Origin: CAYPCH01 sp964409165
GTDB lineage: Bacteria; Bacillota; Clostridia; Acetivibrionales; Acetivibrionaceae
DNA: 38,037 bases
Assembly (NCBI GenBank): GCA_964409165.1
Contig: CAYPCH010000020.1
Coordinates: 1 to 38,037, forward strand
Direction of reading: 5' to 3'
This document shows, piece by piece, positions 25,667 to 34,174 of the stretch. The translations under genes were made by a program, and so were the position numbers. The first letter of the stretch is position 1. Each line of letters opens with the position of its first letter. The notes beneath the pieces were generated by a model. It ran no database searches. It saw only the letters and a program-made list of their open reading frames with translations, and was not told the DNA's origin.

Positions 25667-26923
25667 CTATGCTTTTTCCAGTTCGTTGATGCTTATTTCT
25701 CTTGAATGATGAGTATGGCTCCAGTCTTTATTGTTCTTGCTCAAAAAGCCCTGTATCGTTATTGGAATCCATGTAAGACAGTATATCGGGTAAATTAGAA
25801 ATCCTAGAATTACCTTTAAATTGAATTTCTTTTCAGACAAAACTACCAGGGGTCCATAAAAGAATTGGAGGAGCACAAATATATGCCATATTTCAGAAGG
25901 GAAAACGTATTTCATATTAAAAAAGGGAGACTCGGGAAAAATCGTTTGAATCCACATCATTATAGTAATCAAGCCGATGAATACAAGTCTTATTGGTTGA
26001 AACAGATACACCGCTCCGTCAAAAGATATAAGGTCGCCTTCCTTGAAGGCTTTTGAAAAGAGTGGTCGCAAAAAACGTCCAGCACAGTCTGCATGTCCTT
26101 GCATCCATCGTTTGCGCTGATTCCATGACTGTTTTAGTGTGAGAGGTTTTTCATCATAAACCACTGCTTTATGTGCCCATGCAACCTTTAAATCGCTGAG
26201 AGCAAGCTTCATGGTAAATTCCAGATCTTCAGTAAGACATGTTGCACCCCAGCCGATTTGTTTCAAAACATCCACATCAATGCAAAAACCGGTTCCGCAG
26301 AGACCGCAACTTAAGCCCAGATAATACCTGGGAAGCTGGAAAATCCTATTGGAAAGCCAGAACGCAATTGAATATGAGCAGGTAATCCAGGAATCAAAAG
26401 GATTCTTGCTGTCTATATAGCCCTGTACGACTTTATGTCCTTTGCACATCTGCTTATTCATTTCAATAAGAAAGTTTGATGTTACAAGGTTGTCTGCATC
26501 GAAAACGCTAATAGCATCATATTTTTCCTCCATATTGAATATTTTTGCGAACATCCACTCAAGTGCGTGACCTTTTCCTCTCGCTGAAGTATTAAACCTT
26601 TTGTAGACCTTTGCACCAAGCTCCTCTGCTATTTCAGCTGTTTTGTCATTACAGTTGTCGGCAATTACAAATACATCATACAGGTTTGAGGGATAGTTCT
26701 GTTTAAACAGACTATCTAATATATGTGCAATTACCTTTTCTTCGTTATGAGCAGCGACTATTAAGGCAAACTTTTTTTGAGGCGGATATTTTAAAGGATT
26801 ATCATCCCTGCGTTTCAGCCAGCCGAATATTGATATTCCGAAAAAGTAGCAACCAGCCATAAATATTAGCACCTGCATTAACTGAGTAGTGATATATATT
26901 ATACCATTTATTTGTGACAGCAT
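25667..26923 (-). CDS. Membrane-bound processive-type family 2 glycosyltransferase
   Basis: A 418-residue GT2 enzyme. One N-terminal transmembrane helix (about 8-34) leads into a GT-A domain with VAAHNEE (57-63), the DAD metal motif (142-144), TED (231-233) and QRKRW (269-273), the Q(R/Q)xRW signature of processive polymerases such as cellulose, chitin and poly-N-acetylglucosamine synthases. Three or so C-terminal hydrophobic segments follow (about 300-395). It should polymerise or transfer a sugar from a nucleotide donor at the membrane. The product is unknown; no PilZ or export partner is adjacent. It is divergent from the GH15 gene with a 226-bp shared control region. Confidence 0.85.
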   Translation of the reverse strand: MLSQINGIIYITTQLMQVLIFMAGCYFFGISIFGWLKRRDDNPLKYPPQKKFALIVAAHNEEKVIAHILDSLFKQNYPSNLYDVFVIADNCNDKTAEIAEELGAKVYKRFNTSARGKGHALEWMFAKIFNMEEKYDAISVFDADNLVTSNFLIEMNKQMCKGHKVVQGYIDSKNPFDSWITCSYSIAFWLSNRIFQLPRYYLGLSCGLCGTGFCIDVDVLKQIGWGATCLTEDLEFTMKLALSDLKVAWAHKAVVYDEKPLTLKQSWNQRKRWMQGHADCAGRFLRPLFSKAFKEGDLISFDGAVYLFQPIRLVFIGLITIMMWIQTIFPESPFFNMKYVFPSEIWHIFVLLQFFYGPLVVLSEKKFNLKVILGFLIYPIYCLTWIPITIQGFLSKNNKDWSHTHHSREISINELEKA

Positions 26924-27030
26924 TTGACTCCTCCAAGTTCATTTTGTCTATACATTATTTTGCACTTAATAAGGAAAAATATTTATGATAATAAAATATT
27001 AAATATGTTATAATAAAGTAACTATATAAT

Positions 27031-27056
27031 AGTGATGATTAATCACTATTAATCAC
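27031..27056. promoter_or_regulatory. Possible operator in the GT2/GH15 divergent region
   Basis: A near-palindrome AGTGATGATTAATCACT (27031-27047) overlaps two direct copies of ATTAATCAC (27038-27046 and 27048-27056). Its placement between divergent genes suggests a shared regulator site. No factor can be named. Confidence 0.35.
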
Positions 27057-27072
27057 GACAATTATTCTATAG
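27051..27072 (+). repeat. Shared intergenic motif, copy 3
   Basis: ATCACGACAATTATTCTATA, a more diverged relative of the sites at 16742 and 21291. It overlaps the second ATTAATCAC of the possible operator. Confidence 0.4.
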
Positions 27073-27149
27073 TTAGGGATTTATATGTTAGTCTTAAGTT
27101 TCATAAATTATAATAATATTTAAAAAAAATATGTTATGGGGGTTACTTG

Positions 27150-29084
27150 ATGACAAAAACATACTTTAATGACGCGATAATTGGAAATTCCCGCATGCTT
27201 GCATGCCTGACAAAAAGCGGAGAACTGGTCAGACTTTTCTGGCCGCATATTGACCATCCGCAGCATGTTGAAAGGTTTGATATGGGTGTTTTTTTCACAG
27301 ATCAAAAAAACAGTACATCATGGCTCAGGGATGAAAACTGGCAGCATAATCAATTTTATATAGAGGGAACAAATATTTTGAAAACAGTTTATGAAGACAA
27401 CTTAAGGGGGCTTCATATTGAGCAGACCGACTTTGTTTTAATTGATAAAGATGTTCTTGTAAGGCATTATGAAGTGACAAACATTGGAGACCATGAGATT
27501 GACCCCGGATTTATACTATATTCTTCAGCTATTATCTCTACTCCTGAATTAAGGAGCACATTATTTGATTTTAGTACTGATTCGCTTATACATTACAAGT
27601 ATAATTATTACATTTCGGTATCTTCGGATAGCGAAGTGTTTCAGTTCCAGTTAGGAAATAATGCGTATGACGCCGCAAGACATACCGAGCTTAGAGGGTA
27701 TGACAGTATAGGAATGATGAAGGATGGGGCTCTATCATGGAAATTAGGAAGTATGGGACCGAGAGATAAAAAGGTTTTTAATCTGTTTTTATGTGCCTCG
27801 GATACAATAAAGGGAGTTAAAGAGCTTACAAGGTTTGCCAAAGGATTAGATACGGAGAGTGAATTCGATAAAGTCAGTAGCTATTGGGTGGATTTTTTGA
27901 AAAATTCGAGGCAGATTATAACAGGAAATAAGGATGTGGATGATTTATACAAAAGGTCTATTCTTGTATTCAAGCTCATGGCGGACGAAAACACAGGAGG
28001 GCTTCTGGCATCAGCAGAAATAGATGAGGCATTTACCAAATGTGGAAGATATGCATACTGCTGGGGAAGGGATGCAGCATTTATAACCAGTGCGCTGGAT
28101 GAAGCAGGTCTTACTGAAGCTGTCGACAAGTTTTACGACTGGGCAGTTATGACACAGGATGAGGATGGCTCATGGCATCAGAGATACCATATGGATGGTA
28201 ATCTTGCACCTTCGTGGGGTATGCAGGTAGATGAAACGGGAACGCTTATCTGGGGCATGGTGAGACACTATGAAATCATAAAAGACAAGAATTTTATAGT
28301 GAAAATGTGGGACAGCATAAAAAAGGGCGTGGAGTTTTTAACTGGGTTTATTGACAGTGATACAGGACTTCCAAAGCCAAGTTATGATTTGTGGGAGGAA
28401 AGAGTAGGAGAGCACATATACTCAAGTGCAGCGGTTTACGGAGGCATTATGGCGGGTGTGGAAGCTGCAAAAATAATGAATGCACCGCAGAATACAATAA
28501 AGAGATGGGAAAAGGCTGCATCCGATATGAGGAAAGCGATTGAGGAAAACTTATGGAAACCCGAAATCAACCGTTTTATAAGAAGCGTCAGGACAAAGCT
28601 GAATCCCTGGGGGAGTGAACATTCAAATCATACTACGGTAATAAAGGTCAATGAGAAGGGGTACGAACGTGATGTAACATTGGAAGACTGGACTGTTGAT
28701 ATCAGTCTTCTGGGAGTATCGGTGCCTTTTGGCGTTTTTGATGCATCCGACTACAGGGTGAAAAACACTGCGGACATAATAGAAAAAGTACTCACATCCC
28801 ATCCTGTAGGTGGTTTAAAGAGATATGAGAACGACAATTATATAGGCGGAAACCCTTGGGTGTTGACAACACTGTGGGCAGCTTTATACTATACAGAAAT
28901 AAAGGATTATGAAAAAGCAAAAAGTTATTTGGAATGGGCAGTTAACTGCAGGACAAAGCTTGGATTACTGCCGGAGCAGGTAAGCAGGGACACCGGAGAG
29001 CCTTGTTGGGTAATACCTCTTACATGGTCCCATGCTATGTTTGTCCTGGTACTTGCAAAGCTCAAAGAAGCAGATATGATTTAA
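27150..29084 (+). CDS. GH15 glycoside hydrolase (glucoamylase-like), cytoplasmic
   Basis: A 644-residue enzyme with an N-terminal beta-sandwich (about 1-245) and an (alpha/alpha)6 barrel. Visible are CWGRDAAFITSAL, DEDGSWHQRYHMDG, the acid motif DLWEERVGEH (E416/E417) and the base motif LLPEQV (E609), as expected for inverting GH15 hydrolases. There is no signal peptide, so it acts inside the cell. Family activities include glucoamylase, glucodextranase and trehalase; the sequence alone does not decide. ATG 27150 follows GGGGGTT; a TTG directly before it is less likely. Divergent from the GT2 gene, which suggests, without proving, a joint role in glycan making and trimming. The palindromic repeat starts 4 bp after its stop. 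Confidence 0.88.
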   Translation: MTKTYFNDAIIGNSRMLACLTKSGELVRLFWPHIDHPQHVERFDMGVFFTDQKNSTSWLRDENWQHNQFYIEGTNILKTVYEDNLRGLHIEQTDFVLIDKDVLVRHYEVTNIGDHEIDPGFILYSSAIISTPELRSTLFDFSTDSLIHYKYNYYISVSSDSEVFQFQLGNNAYDAARHTELRGYDSIGMMKDGALSWKLGSMGPRDKKVFNLFLCASDTIKGVKELTRFAKGLDTESEFDKVSSYWVDFLKNSRQIITGNKDVDDLYKRSILVFKLMADENTGGLLASAEIDEAFTKCGRYAYCWGRDAAFITSALDEAGLTEAVDKFYDWAVMTQDEDGSWHQRYHMDGNLAPSWGMQVDETGTLIWGMVRHYEIIKDKNFIVKMWDSIKKGVEFLTGFIDSDTGLPKPSYDLWEERVGEHIYSSAAVYGGIMAGVEAAKIMNAPQNTIKRWEKAASDMRKAIEENLWKPEINRFIRSVRTKLNPWGSEHSNHTTVIKVNEKGYERDVTLEDWTVDISLLGVSVPFGVFDASDYRVKNTADIIEKVLTSHPVGGLKRYENDNYIGGNPWVLTTLWAALYYTEIKDYEKAKSYLEWAVNCRTKLGLLPEQVSRDTGEPCWVIPLTWSHAMFVLVLAKLKEADMI

Positions 29085-29087
29085 TGA

Positions 29088-29217
29088 CTCAACTTTCTTG
29101 CTTAAAGGATTATGAGGTTCTGGTTGCTAACAGGTTAAGTTTAAAAAGTTTACTTTTTTAATGTGCTAAGTGTTGTTTTAGTAGCAAAGAGCCCATAAAT
29201 CCTTAGGGAAATTTGAG
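29088..29217 (+). repeat. 130-bp palindromic repeat element, copy 2
   Basis: Diverged, oppositely oriented copy of the element at 159-291, with terminal blocks CTCAACTTT and AAATTTGAG and shared core AAAAAGTTTACTTTTTT. It fills the spacer between the GH15 gene and radA, beginning 4 bp after the stop codon and ending 32 bp before the radA start, so it may also stop GH15 transcription. Confidence 0.75.
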
Positions 29218-29248
29218 ATAAGAATATATTATGATACAGGAGAGGTAA

Positions 29249-30613
29249 ATGCCAAAGCAAAAATCAACTTTTTTATGTCAGGAATGTGGTTATGAGAGTA
29301 TGGGCTGGCTTGGAAAATGTCCGGCCTGCAACCAGTGGAATACATTCGTAGAGGAAATCCAGAATAAGAAGCCCAGATCCGATAGGGGCGGTATTTATTC
29401 AGATGCAAAGCCTGTCAGTATAAAAGATATAGAGATTGAGATGGAAGAGAGATATTCCACTGGTATGAAAGAAATGGACAGAGTCCTTGGGGGAGGCGTA
29501 GTAAAGGGTTCGCTTATTCTTGTTGGTGGTGACCCGGGAATAGGCAAATCTACTTTGATCCTTCAGATATGTGACAAAATAAAGGTTGAATCAACAGTTT
29601 TATATGTCTCCGGCGAAGAATCTATTAAGCAAATCAAGATAAGAGCCGATAGATTAAATGTAAGCAATTCAAACTTATTGATGTTATCTGAAACCAGTTT
29701 CAAGGTTATACAGGCTTTAAGCGAGAGTGAAAAACCCGATCTTATTATTGTTGATTCAATACAGACAATGTTTAATGAAGATTTATCGGCTGCACCGGGA
29801 AGTGTAAGTCAGGTAAGGGAGATTACCGCAGGTCTCATGAGAATTGCAAAAACTATGAATATTGCAATAATCATAGTTGGTCATGTGACAAAAGAAGGTG
29901 CCATTGCAGGACCAAGGGTTTTAGAGCATATGGTGGATACCGTATTATATTTTGAAGGCGAAAGAAATTTAAGTTACAGGATTTTAAGAGCGGTTAAAAA
30001 CAGGTTCGGTTCAACGAACGAAATAGGAATATTTGAGATGAAAGATACCGGTCTGGCTGAGGTTGAGAATCCATCAATGCTTATGATATCAGGCAGAGCT
30101 CACAATGTTCCGGGTTCAGTGGTGGTCTCGAGTTTGGAGGGTACCCGGCCGATGCTGATTGAAATACAGGGGCTTGTATGTCCTACGAGTTTTGGAATGC
30201 CCCGGCGAATGGCAACAGGCGTTGATTATAACAGGATCACACTTCTTATGGCGGTTCTTGAAAAGAGAGTAGGAATGCAGCTTCATAATTATGATGCATA
30301 TGTCAATGTTGTAGGCGGCATAAAGATTGATGAGCCTGCCTGTGATTTGGGAGTTGTCATAGCTATAGCATCAAGTTTCAGGAATATTGCAGTTGATGTA
30401 GGTACTGTTGTCATGGGCGAAGTTGGGCTGACTGGAGAGGTGAGGGCTGTAAGCCAGATAGATAAAAGGATTATGGAGGCAATGAGGATAGGTTTTAATA
30501 CATGTATTGTTCCGGCAGGAAACATGAAGGTTATCAAACAAATGAAAGGGGTTAACAATATTAATATTAAAGCTGTGGAAAACGTACAGGAAGTTTTGAG
30601 CATACTCATATAG
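29249..30613 (+). CDS. radA: DNA repair protein RadA
   Basis: A 454-residue RecA-related branch-migration helicase used in recombination. C4 zinc finger (C10, C13, C24, C27), Walker A GGDPGIGKST (93-102), Walker B LIIVDSIQT, the RadA-specific KNRFG near 250-254 and a C-terminal Lon-protease-like domain without the catalytic serine context. RBS AGGAGAGG. It is followed after 34 bp by disA; the radA-disA pairing is conserved in Firmicutes, where RadA modulates DisA activity. Confidence 0.97.
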   Translation: MPKQKSTFLCQECGYESMGWLGKCPACNQWNTFVEEIQNKKPRSDRGGIYSDAKPVSIKDIEIEMEERYSTGMKEMDRVLGGGVVKGSLILVGGDPGIGKSTLILQICDKIKVESTVLYVSGEESIKQIKIRADRLNVSNSNLLMLSETSFKVIQALSESEKPDLIIVDSIQTMFNEDLSAAPGSVSQVREITAGLMRIAKTMNIAIIIVGHVTKEGAIAGPRVLEHMVDTVLYFEGERNLSYRILRAVKNRFGSTNEIGIFEMKDTGLAEVENPSMLMISGRAHNVPGSVVVSSLEGTRPMLIEIQGLVCPTSFGMPRRMATGVDYNRITLLMAVLEKRVGMQLHNYDAYVNVVGGIKIDEPACDLGVVIAIASSFRNIAVDVGTVVMGEVGLTGEVRAVSQIDKRIMEAMRIGFNTCIVPAGNMKVIKQMKGVNNINIKAVENVQEVLSILI

Positions 30614-30647
30614 AGTGTTTATAATTGGCATTTTGGGAGGGCAAAAA

Positions 30648-31727
30648 ATGAGCGGGGATAGGATAAAGGATGATGAAATGTTGGACGTCTTAAGGATGCT
30701 GGCTCCGGGAACTACTTTGAGAGAGGGATTGGAGAACATCCTGAAAGCCCGGACAGGGGCTATGATTGTTATTGGAGATTCTCCCGAGATAATGAAACTT
30801 GTTGACGGTGGATTCCATATTAACAGCAACTATTCGCCTGCCTATCTTTATGAACTGGCCAAGATGGATGGAGCTATGGTACTCAGCAAAGACCTTAAGA
30901 AGATAATATGTGCAAATGCATTGCTTATTCCGGATCCTTCCATTCCGACAGATGAGACGGGCACAAGACATAAATCTGCTCACAGAGTTGCAAAACAGAC
31001 AGGAGAAGTTGTCATAAGCATTTCGCAGAGAAGAAATGTTATTACGATATACAAGGGTTTAAAAAAATATATTCTCAAAGAGACTTCGGTTATACTTACA
31101 AAAGCCAATCAGGCACTCCAGACTTTGGAGAAATACAAGTCGGTACTTGAGACTGCGGTAAGCAACCTCAGCGTTCTTGAGTTTGAAGATATTGTTACAT
31201 TGGACGATGTCGCATACGTGCTTCAGAGAACTGAAATGGTGATGAGGGTGGCTTTTGAAATAGACAGATATATTTGTGAACTTGGAAATGAAGGCAGACT
31301 TATCGATATGCAACTAGATGAGCTATTATCAAATATTGAAGAAGATGAGATAATGATAATAGAAGATTATATGGAACGAATGGATTGGTCTTCAGAGGAG
31401 ATTCAGGAAGAATTAAGAAAACTTAAGTATGATGAGCTTATGGAGCTTGCAAATATATGCCGCATACTCGGCTACAGTAGCGGTGCAAATGCGTTTGATA
31501 CTGCAATGTTCCCCAGGGGTTACAGGCTTTTAAACAAGATTCCCAGAGTTCCCATGACGGTAATGAGAAAGTTGATTGACAAGTTTTTGAGTTTTCAGGG
31601 CATTTTGCATGCGTCCATAGAAGAACTTGATGATGTTGAAGGAATAGGCGAAGTGAGGTCAAGGTTGATTAAAGAGGGCTTAAGAAGGGTGCAGGAACAA
31701 CTTTTCCTTGATACAAGAAGGCGATAG
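30648..31727 (+). CDS. disA: DNA integrity scanning protein DisA, diadenylate cyclase
   Basis: A 359-residue enzyme making c-di-AMP from two ATP. The DAC domain (about 10-145) has DGA at 74-76 and GTRHKSAHR at 105-113, both intact. A linker domain and a C-terminal helix-hairpin-helix DNA-binding domain (about 310-350, DVEGIGEVRSRLI) follow. It forms an octamer that scans for branched DNA. The ATG at 30648 has GGGAGG 8 nt upstream; the frame opens earlier at a GTG (30615) without RBS. In the same operon as radA. Confidence 0.97.
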   Translation: MSGDRIKDDEMLDVLRMLAPGTTLREGLENILKARTGAMIVIGDSPEIMKLVDGGFHINSNYSPAYLYELAKMDGAMVLSKDLKKIICANALLIPDPSIPTDETGTRHKSAHRVAKQTGEVVISISQRRNVITIYKGLKKYILKETSVILTKANQALQTLEKYKSVLETAVSNLSVLEFEDIVTLDDVAYVLQRTEMVMRVAFEIDRYICELGNEGRLIDMQLDELLSNIEEDEIMIIEDYMERMDWSSEEIQEELRKLKYDELMELANICRILGYSSGANAFDTAMFPRGYRLLNKIPRVPMTVMRKLIDKFLSFQGILHASIEELDDVEGIGEVRSRLIKEGLRRVQEQLFLDTRRR

Positions 31728-31740
31728 TCACAATTGTTAC

Positions 31741-31804
31741 AAAGTCGGGTACGGTTCTTTGCTTTACATCCGTGGATATAAAGCAAAGAACCGTACCCGA
31801 CTTT
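31741..31804. terminator. Perfect 26-bp palindromic terminator between disA and the convergent gene
   Basis: Arms at 31741-31766 and 31779-31804 are exact complements with a 12-nt loop; the outside ends in TTTAGTTTTT on the right. The arm contains GGGTACGGTTCTTTG, close to the GGGGACGGTTCTCT core of the element at 4221-4395, so both may belong to one repeat family co-opted as terminators. Confidence 0.8.
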
Positions 31805-31809
31805 AGTTT

Positions 31810-32205
31810 TTAACGCAAATTATATTTTCCAAGCATTTTTATCCTGTCAAGTTCCTTGATAATAATATCATAAAGATTAAGATCGAGAGTGTTACATATT
31901 GAAGCGAGATAAAACAAGTTTCTTCCGATATCCTTTTCGATCAGATCTCTGCAGTTTTCACAAAGCTGTCCTTCCAAATGACTATCCATCATGTTGCGGA
32001 TTTCTTCGAAATCGGCATCTGGCTGGTAAGGTTGCTTTTCTGCGTGGATTTTAACACATCCGCACTGTGTGACAGATTTAATAACTCCACGGTTAACCCT
32101 GCCGTTAGAATCCTGAAACTTTGTAATTTGATCCAAGATACTTTTATTTCTTACAAGAAGCTCTCCAACAGTAAATTGGAACTTATCTATCATTATGTCC
32201 TTCAA
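31810..32205 (-). CDS. Conserved small protein with CxC and CxxC pairs, function unknown
   Basis: 131 residues. The N-terminal half is polar and helical (TVGELLVRNKSILDQITKFQ). Cysteine pairs CGC (near 48-50) and CENC (near 82-85) could bind a metal. The C-terminal half (DIGRNLFYLASICNTLDLNLYDIIIKELDRI) resembles the helical core of MazG-type nucleotide pyrophosphohydrolases, but I cannot place the full acidic metal motif, so activity is not claimed. AAGGAG lies 9 nt before a TTG at 32205; ATG 32193 is an alternative with a weaker site. It is convergent with disA and alone. I think it is a clostridial family without known role. Confidence 0.7.
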   Translation of the reverse strand: MKDIMIDKFQFTVGELLVRNKSILDQITKFQDSNGRVNRGVIKSVTQCGCVKIHAEKQPYQPDADFEEIRNMMDSHLEGQLCENCRDLIEKDIGRNLFYLASICNTLDLNLYDIIIKELDRIKMLGKYNLR

Positions 32206-32330
32206 TATTGCTCACTCCTTAGGTGTTTTGATAAATAACAGAACTTATAACAGACCTAATTAATAATAAAAAGAACAAAAGAATTTTTGTTGATAATATT
32301 ATTATAATTGGTCGGACTACCCCTTGTCAA

Positions 32331-32373
32331 ATAAAAATGCCTTGGATATACTTTACAGATGAATTTAAGGCAT
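32331..32373 (-). terminator. Possible terminator of the ABC transporter operon
   Basis: On the minus strand ATGCCTT, which includes the stop codon region of the adaptor gene, pairs with AAGGCAT 23 nt later and is followed by TTTTAT. The stem is short. Confidence 0.4.
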
Positions 32374-33459
32374 GTCAATTTCGAGATTGACATTGAAATC
32401 CGGCATTAAAAAACCGTCATTGTTATCTATGCTTGCTTGAACGAGCACGGTTGTTTCGCCGTTTCTCTGAACAGCTTTGTTTGCTATGTATGTAACCGTT
32501 CCTTTATACTCTTTTGACTTGTCTGCCTGAGGAATTACAGTTACCTCCGAACCAAGATTTACATCTTTTATAAATTCTTCTGGAACATTAGCTTCAATAA
32601 TTATACTATCAAGATTTAAAAGGCTGACAAGTTTATTTGTTGGACTTAACGCTTCGCCCTTTACATAACCTGAATCATAGGCAATAGCGTTATCAATGCG
32701 GGATACTATATTTTTTTCCTGAATGTAATCCTTGGTTATCTTACTATTCATTAGTTTTAAGGTGTCCTCACAGGCTTTAATTTTTTCATTCAATATTCCG
32801 TTATCTGCAAGACCGGATTTTTGACCGATATTAAGTTCAAGCTGGTCTATTTCTTTATTTAATGAGTCTATGGTTTTTTCAATTGATGCTTTAATATCAA
32901 ATACAGATTTTTTGTTGGCGTCGACAGTTTTCTTAAAAACATCAAAATCAGACTGGGAAATAGAACCACTATCTAACAGCAATTGATTGGAATTTAGCTC
33001 CATTTGTGAATCGGCATATGCTTTTTCTGCAATATCAAGGTCGTTTGTAAGCTTTTTCAATTCGGGATAGCTCTTGTCATTCAGTTGTTTTTTTAGTCGG
33101 GCTAATTCCTTGTTAAGTTTACCAAGTTCGAGACCGGTATCGGAAAGCTGTTGCTTTAAGGTTATGAGCTCAATATTTTTGGAATTTATCTGATTTAGAT
33201 ATTCATCATAGTTTATAGTAAACAAAGCATCACCTTTTTTTACCTTCTGCCCCTCTTTTATGTGTATATCTTCAATAAATACAGGAAAATCAAGCCTGAT
33301 ATCCGTTACATCGGTGGCTTTTACAATTCCGAAAGTATCTATTGTTTCTCTGGTGTAGGGAGCGGAGGTCTGTAGAACACTCGCATCGGTACTTTCACCA
33401 TTGCACCCTGTTGCAAGAAGCATTGTTGCTAAAATTGAAGCAATTAGTAATCTTTTCAT
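32365..33459 (-). CDS. Lipoprotein membrane-fusion (HlyD/MacA-like) adaptor of an ABC exporter
   Basis: About 364 residues. A lipoprotein signal ends in LLATGC (C19 lipidated). A biotinyl-lipoyl-like half motif (DIHIKEGQKVKKGDALFTI), a long coiled-coil hairpin (about 90-230, rich in Leu, Lys, Asp), the second lipoyl half, and a beta-barrel domain (VPEEFIKDVNLGSEVTVIP) give the order of MacA/HlyD-type adaptors. Anchored on the outer face of the cytoplasmic membrane, it would couple the FtsX permease to substrates or envelope partners. The ATG lies 2 nt after the stop of the ATPase gene; a TTG 6 nt earlier would overlap it. Third gene of the operon. Confidence 0.88.
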   Translation of the reverse strand: MKRLLIASILATMLLATGCNGESTDASVLQTSAPYTRETIDTFGIVKATDVTDIRLDFPVFIEDIHIKEGQKVKKGDALFTINYDEYLNQINSKNIELITLKQQLSDTGLELGKLNKELARLKKQLNDKSYPELKKLTNDLDIAEKAYADSQMELNSNQLLLDSGSISQSDFDVFKKTVDANKKSVFDIKASIEKTIDSLNKEIDQLELNIGQKSGLADNGILNEKIKACEDTLKLMNSKITKDYIQEKNIVSRIDNAIAYDSGYVKGEALSPTNKLVSLLNLDSIIIEANVPEEFIKDVNLGSEVTVIPQADKSKEYKGTVTYIANKAVQRNGETTVLVQASIDNNDGFLMPDFNVNLEIDMP

Positions 33460-33461
33460 TG

Positions 33462-34133
33462 TCAATCCACTCTCCCATCTTTTACATTTACAATTTTATT
33501 ACCATATTGAGCCGCTTCCTTTGAATGGGTTACCTGTATTATTGTTTTACCCTTGTGCTCATTAATTCTCTTAAGAAGCTGCATAATTTCTGTTCCTGAT
33601 TTACTGTCAAGGTTTCCTATGGGCTCATCGGCAAGGATAATGTCAGGTTCATTGATAAGAGCCCTTGCTATAGCCACTCTTTGCTGTTGCCCACCGGACA
33701 ACTCCCGTGGAGTATGGTGCTTCCTGTCCGACAGACCAACTATTTCGAGAAGATCATCAAGCTTTTTACGATAGGTTTTAAGCTTTTTTCCGTCAAGCAG
33801 CACAGGAAGCATTACATTTTCTTCCAAGTTCAAATTAGGTATAAGGTTGTAAAACTGGAACACAAATCCTATATTTCTGCGCCTCATAATGCTTTCATCC
33901 TTGTCTTTCATGACAGACAGTTCTTTTCCCCGGATTTTTATGCTCCCGGAAGTGGGCTTGTCAAGCCCTCCTATCAGGTAAAGCAGAGTACTTTTACCTG
34001 AACCTGAAGGACCCATTATGGATACAAATTCTCCATCGTTGATTGTCAGGTTTATATCCTTAAGGACTTCCACGTCCAATGTACCAAGCTTATATGTTTT
34101 ACATAAATCTGTTATTCTAACTGCTGCTTCCAT
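33462..34133 (-). CDS. ABC transporter ATPase, MacB/LolD type
   Basis: A 223-residue ATPase with Walker A GPSGSGKST (40-48), Q-loop FVFQFYNLIPNL, signature LSGGQQQRVAIARAL and Walker B IILADEPIGNLDS. The usual DEPTGNLD reads DEPIGNLD: Thr to Ile after the catalytic Glu, which is itself kept. This subfamily works with FtsX-type permeases by mechanotransmission rather than classical transport. It is the middle gene, 41 bp after the permease and nearly touching the adaptor gene. Confidence 0.94.
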   Translation of the reverse strand: MEAAVRITDLCKTYKLGTLDVEVLKDINLTINDGEFVSIMGPSGSGKSTLLYLIGGLDKPTSGSIKIRGKELSVMKDKDESIMRRRNIGFVFQFYNLIPNLNLEENVMLPVLLDGKKLKTYRKKLDDLLEIVGLSDRKHHTPRELSGGQQQRVAIARALINEPDIILADEPIGNLDSKSGTEIMQLLKRINEHKGKTIIQVTHSKEAAQYGNKIVNVKDGRVD

Positions 34134-34174
34134 AGTATATCTCTCCCTTCGATATATATATAACTTGTTTATAA

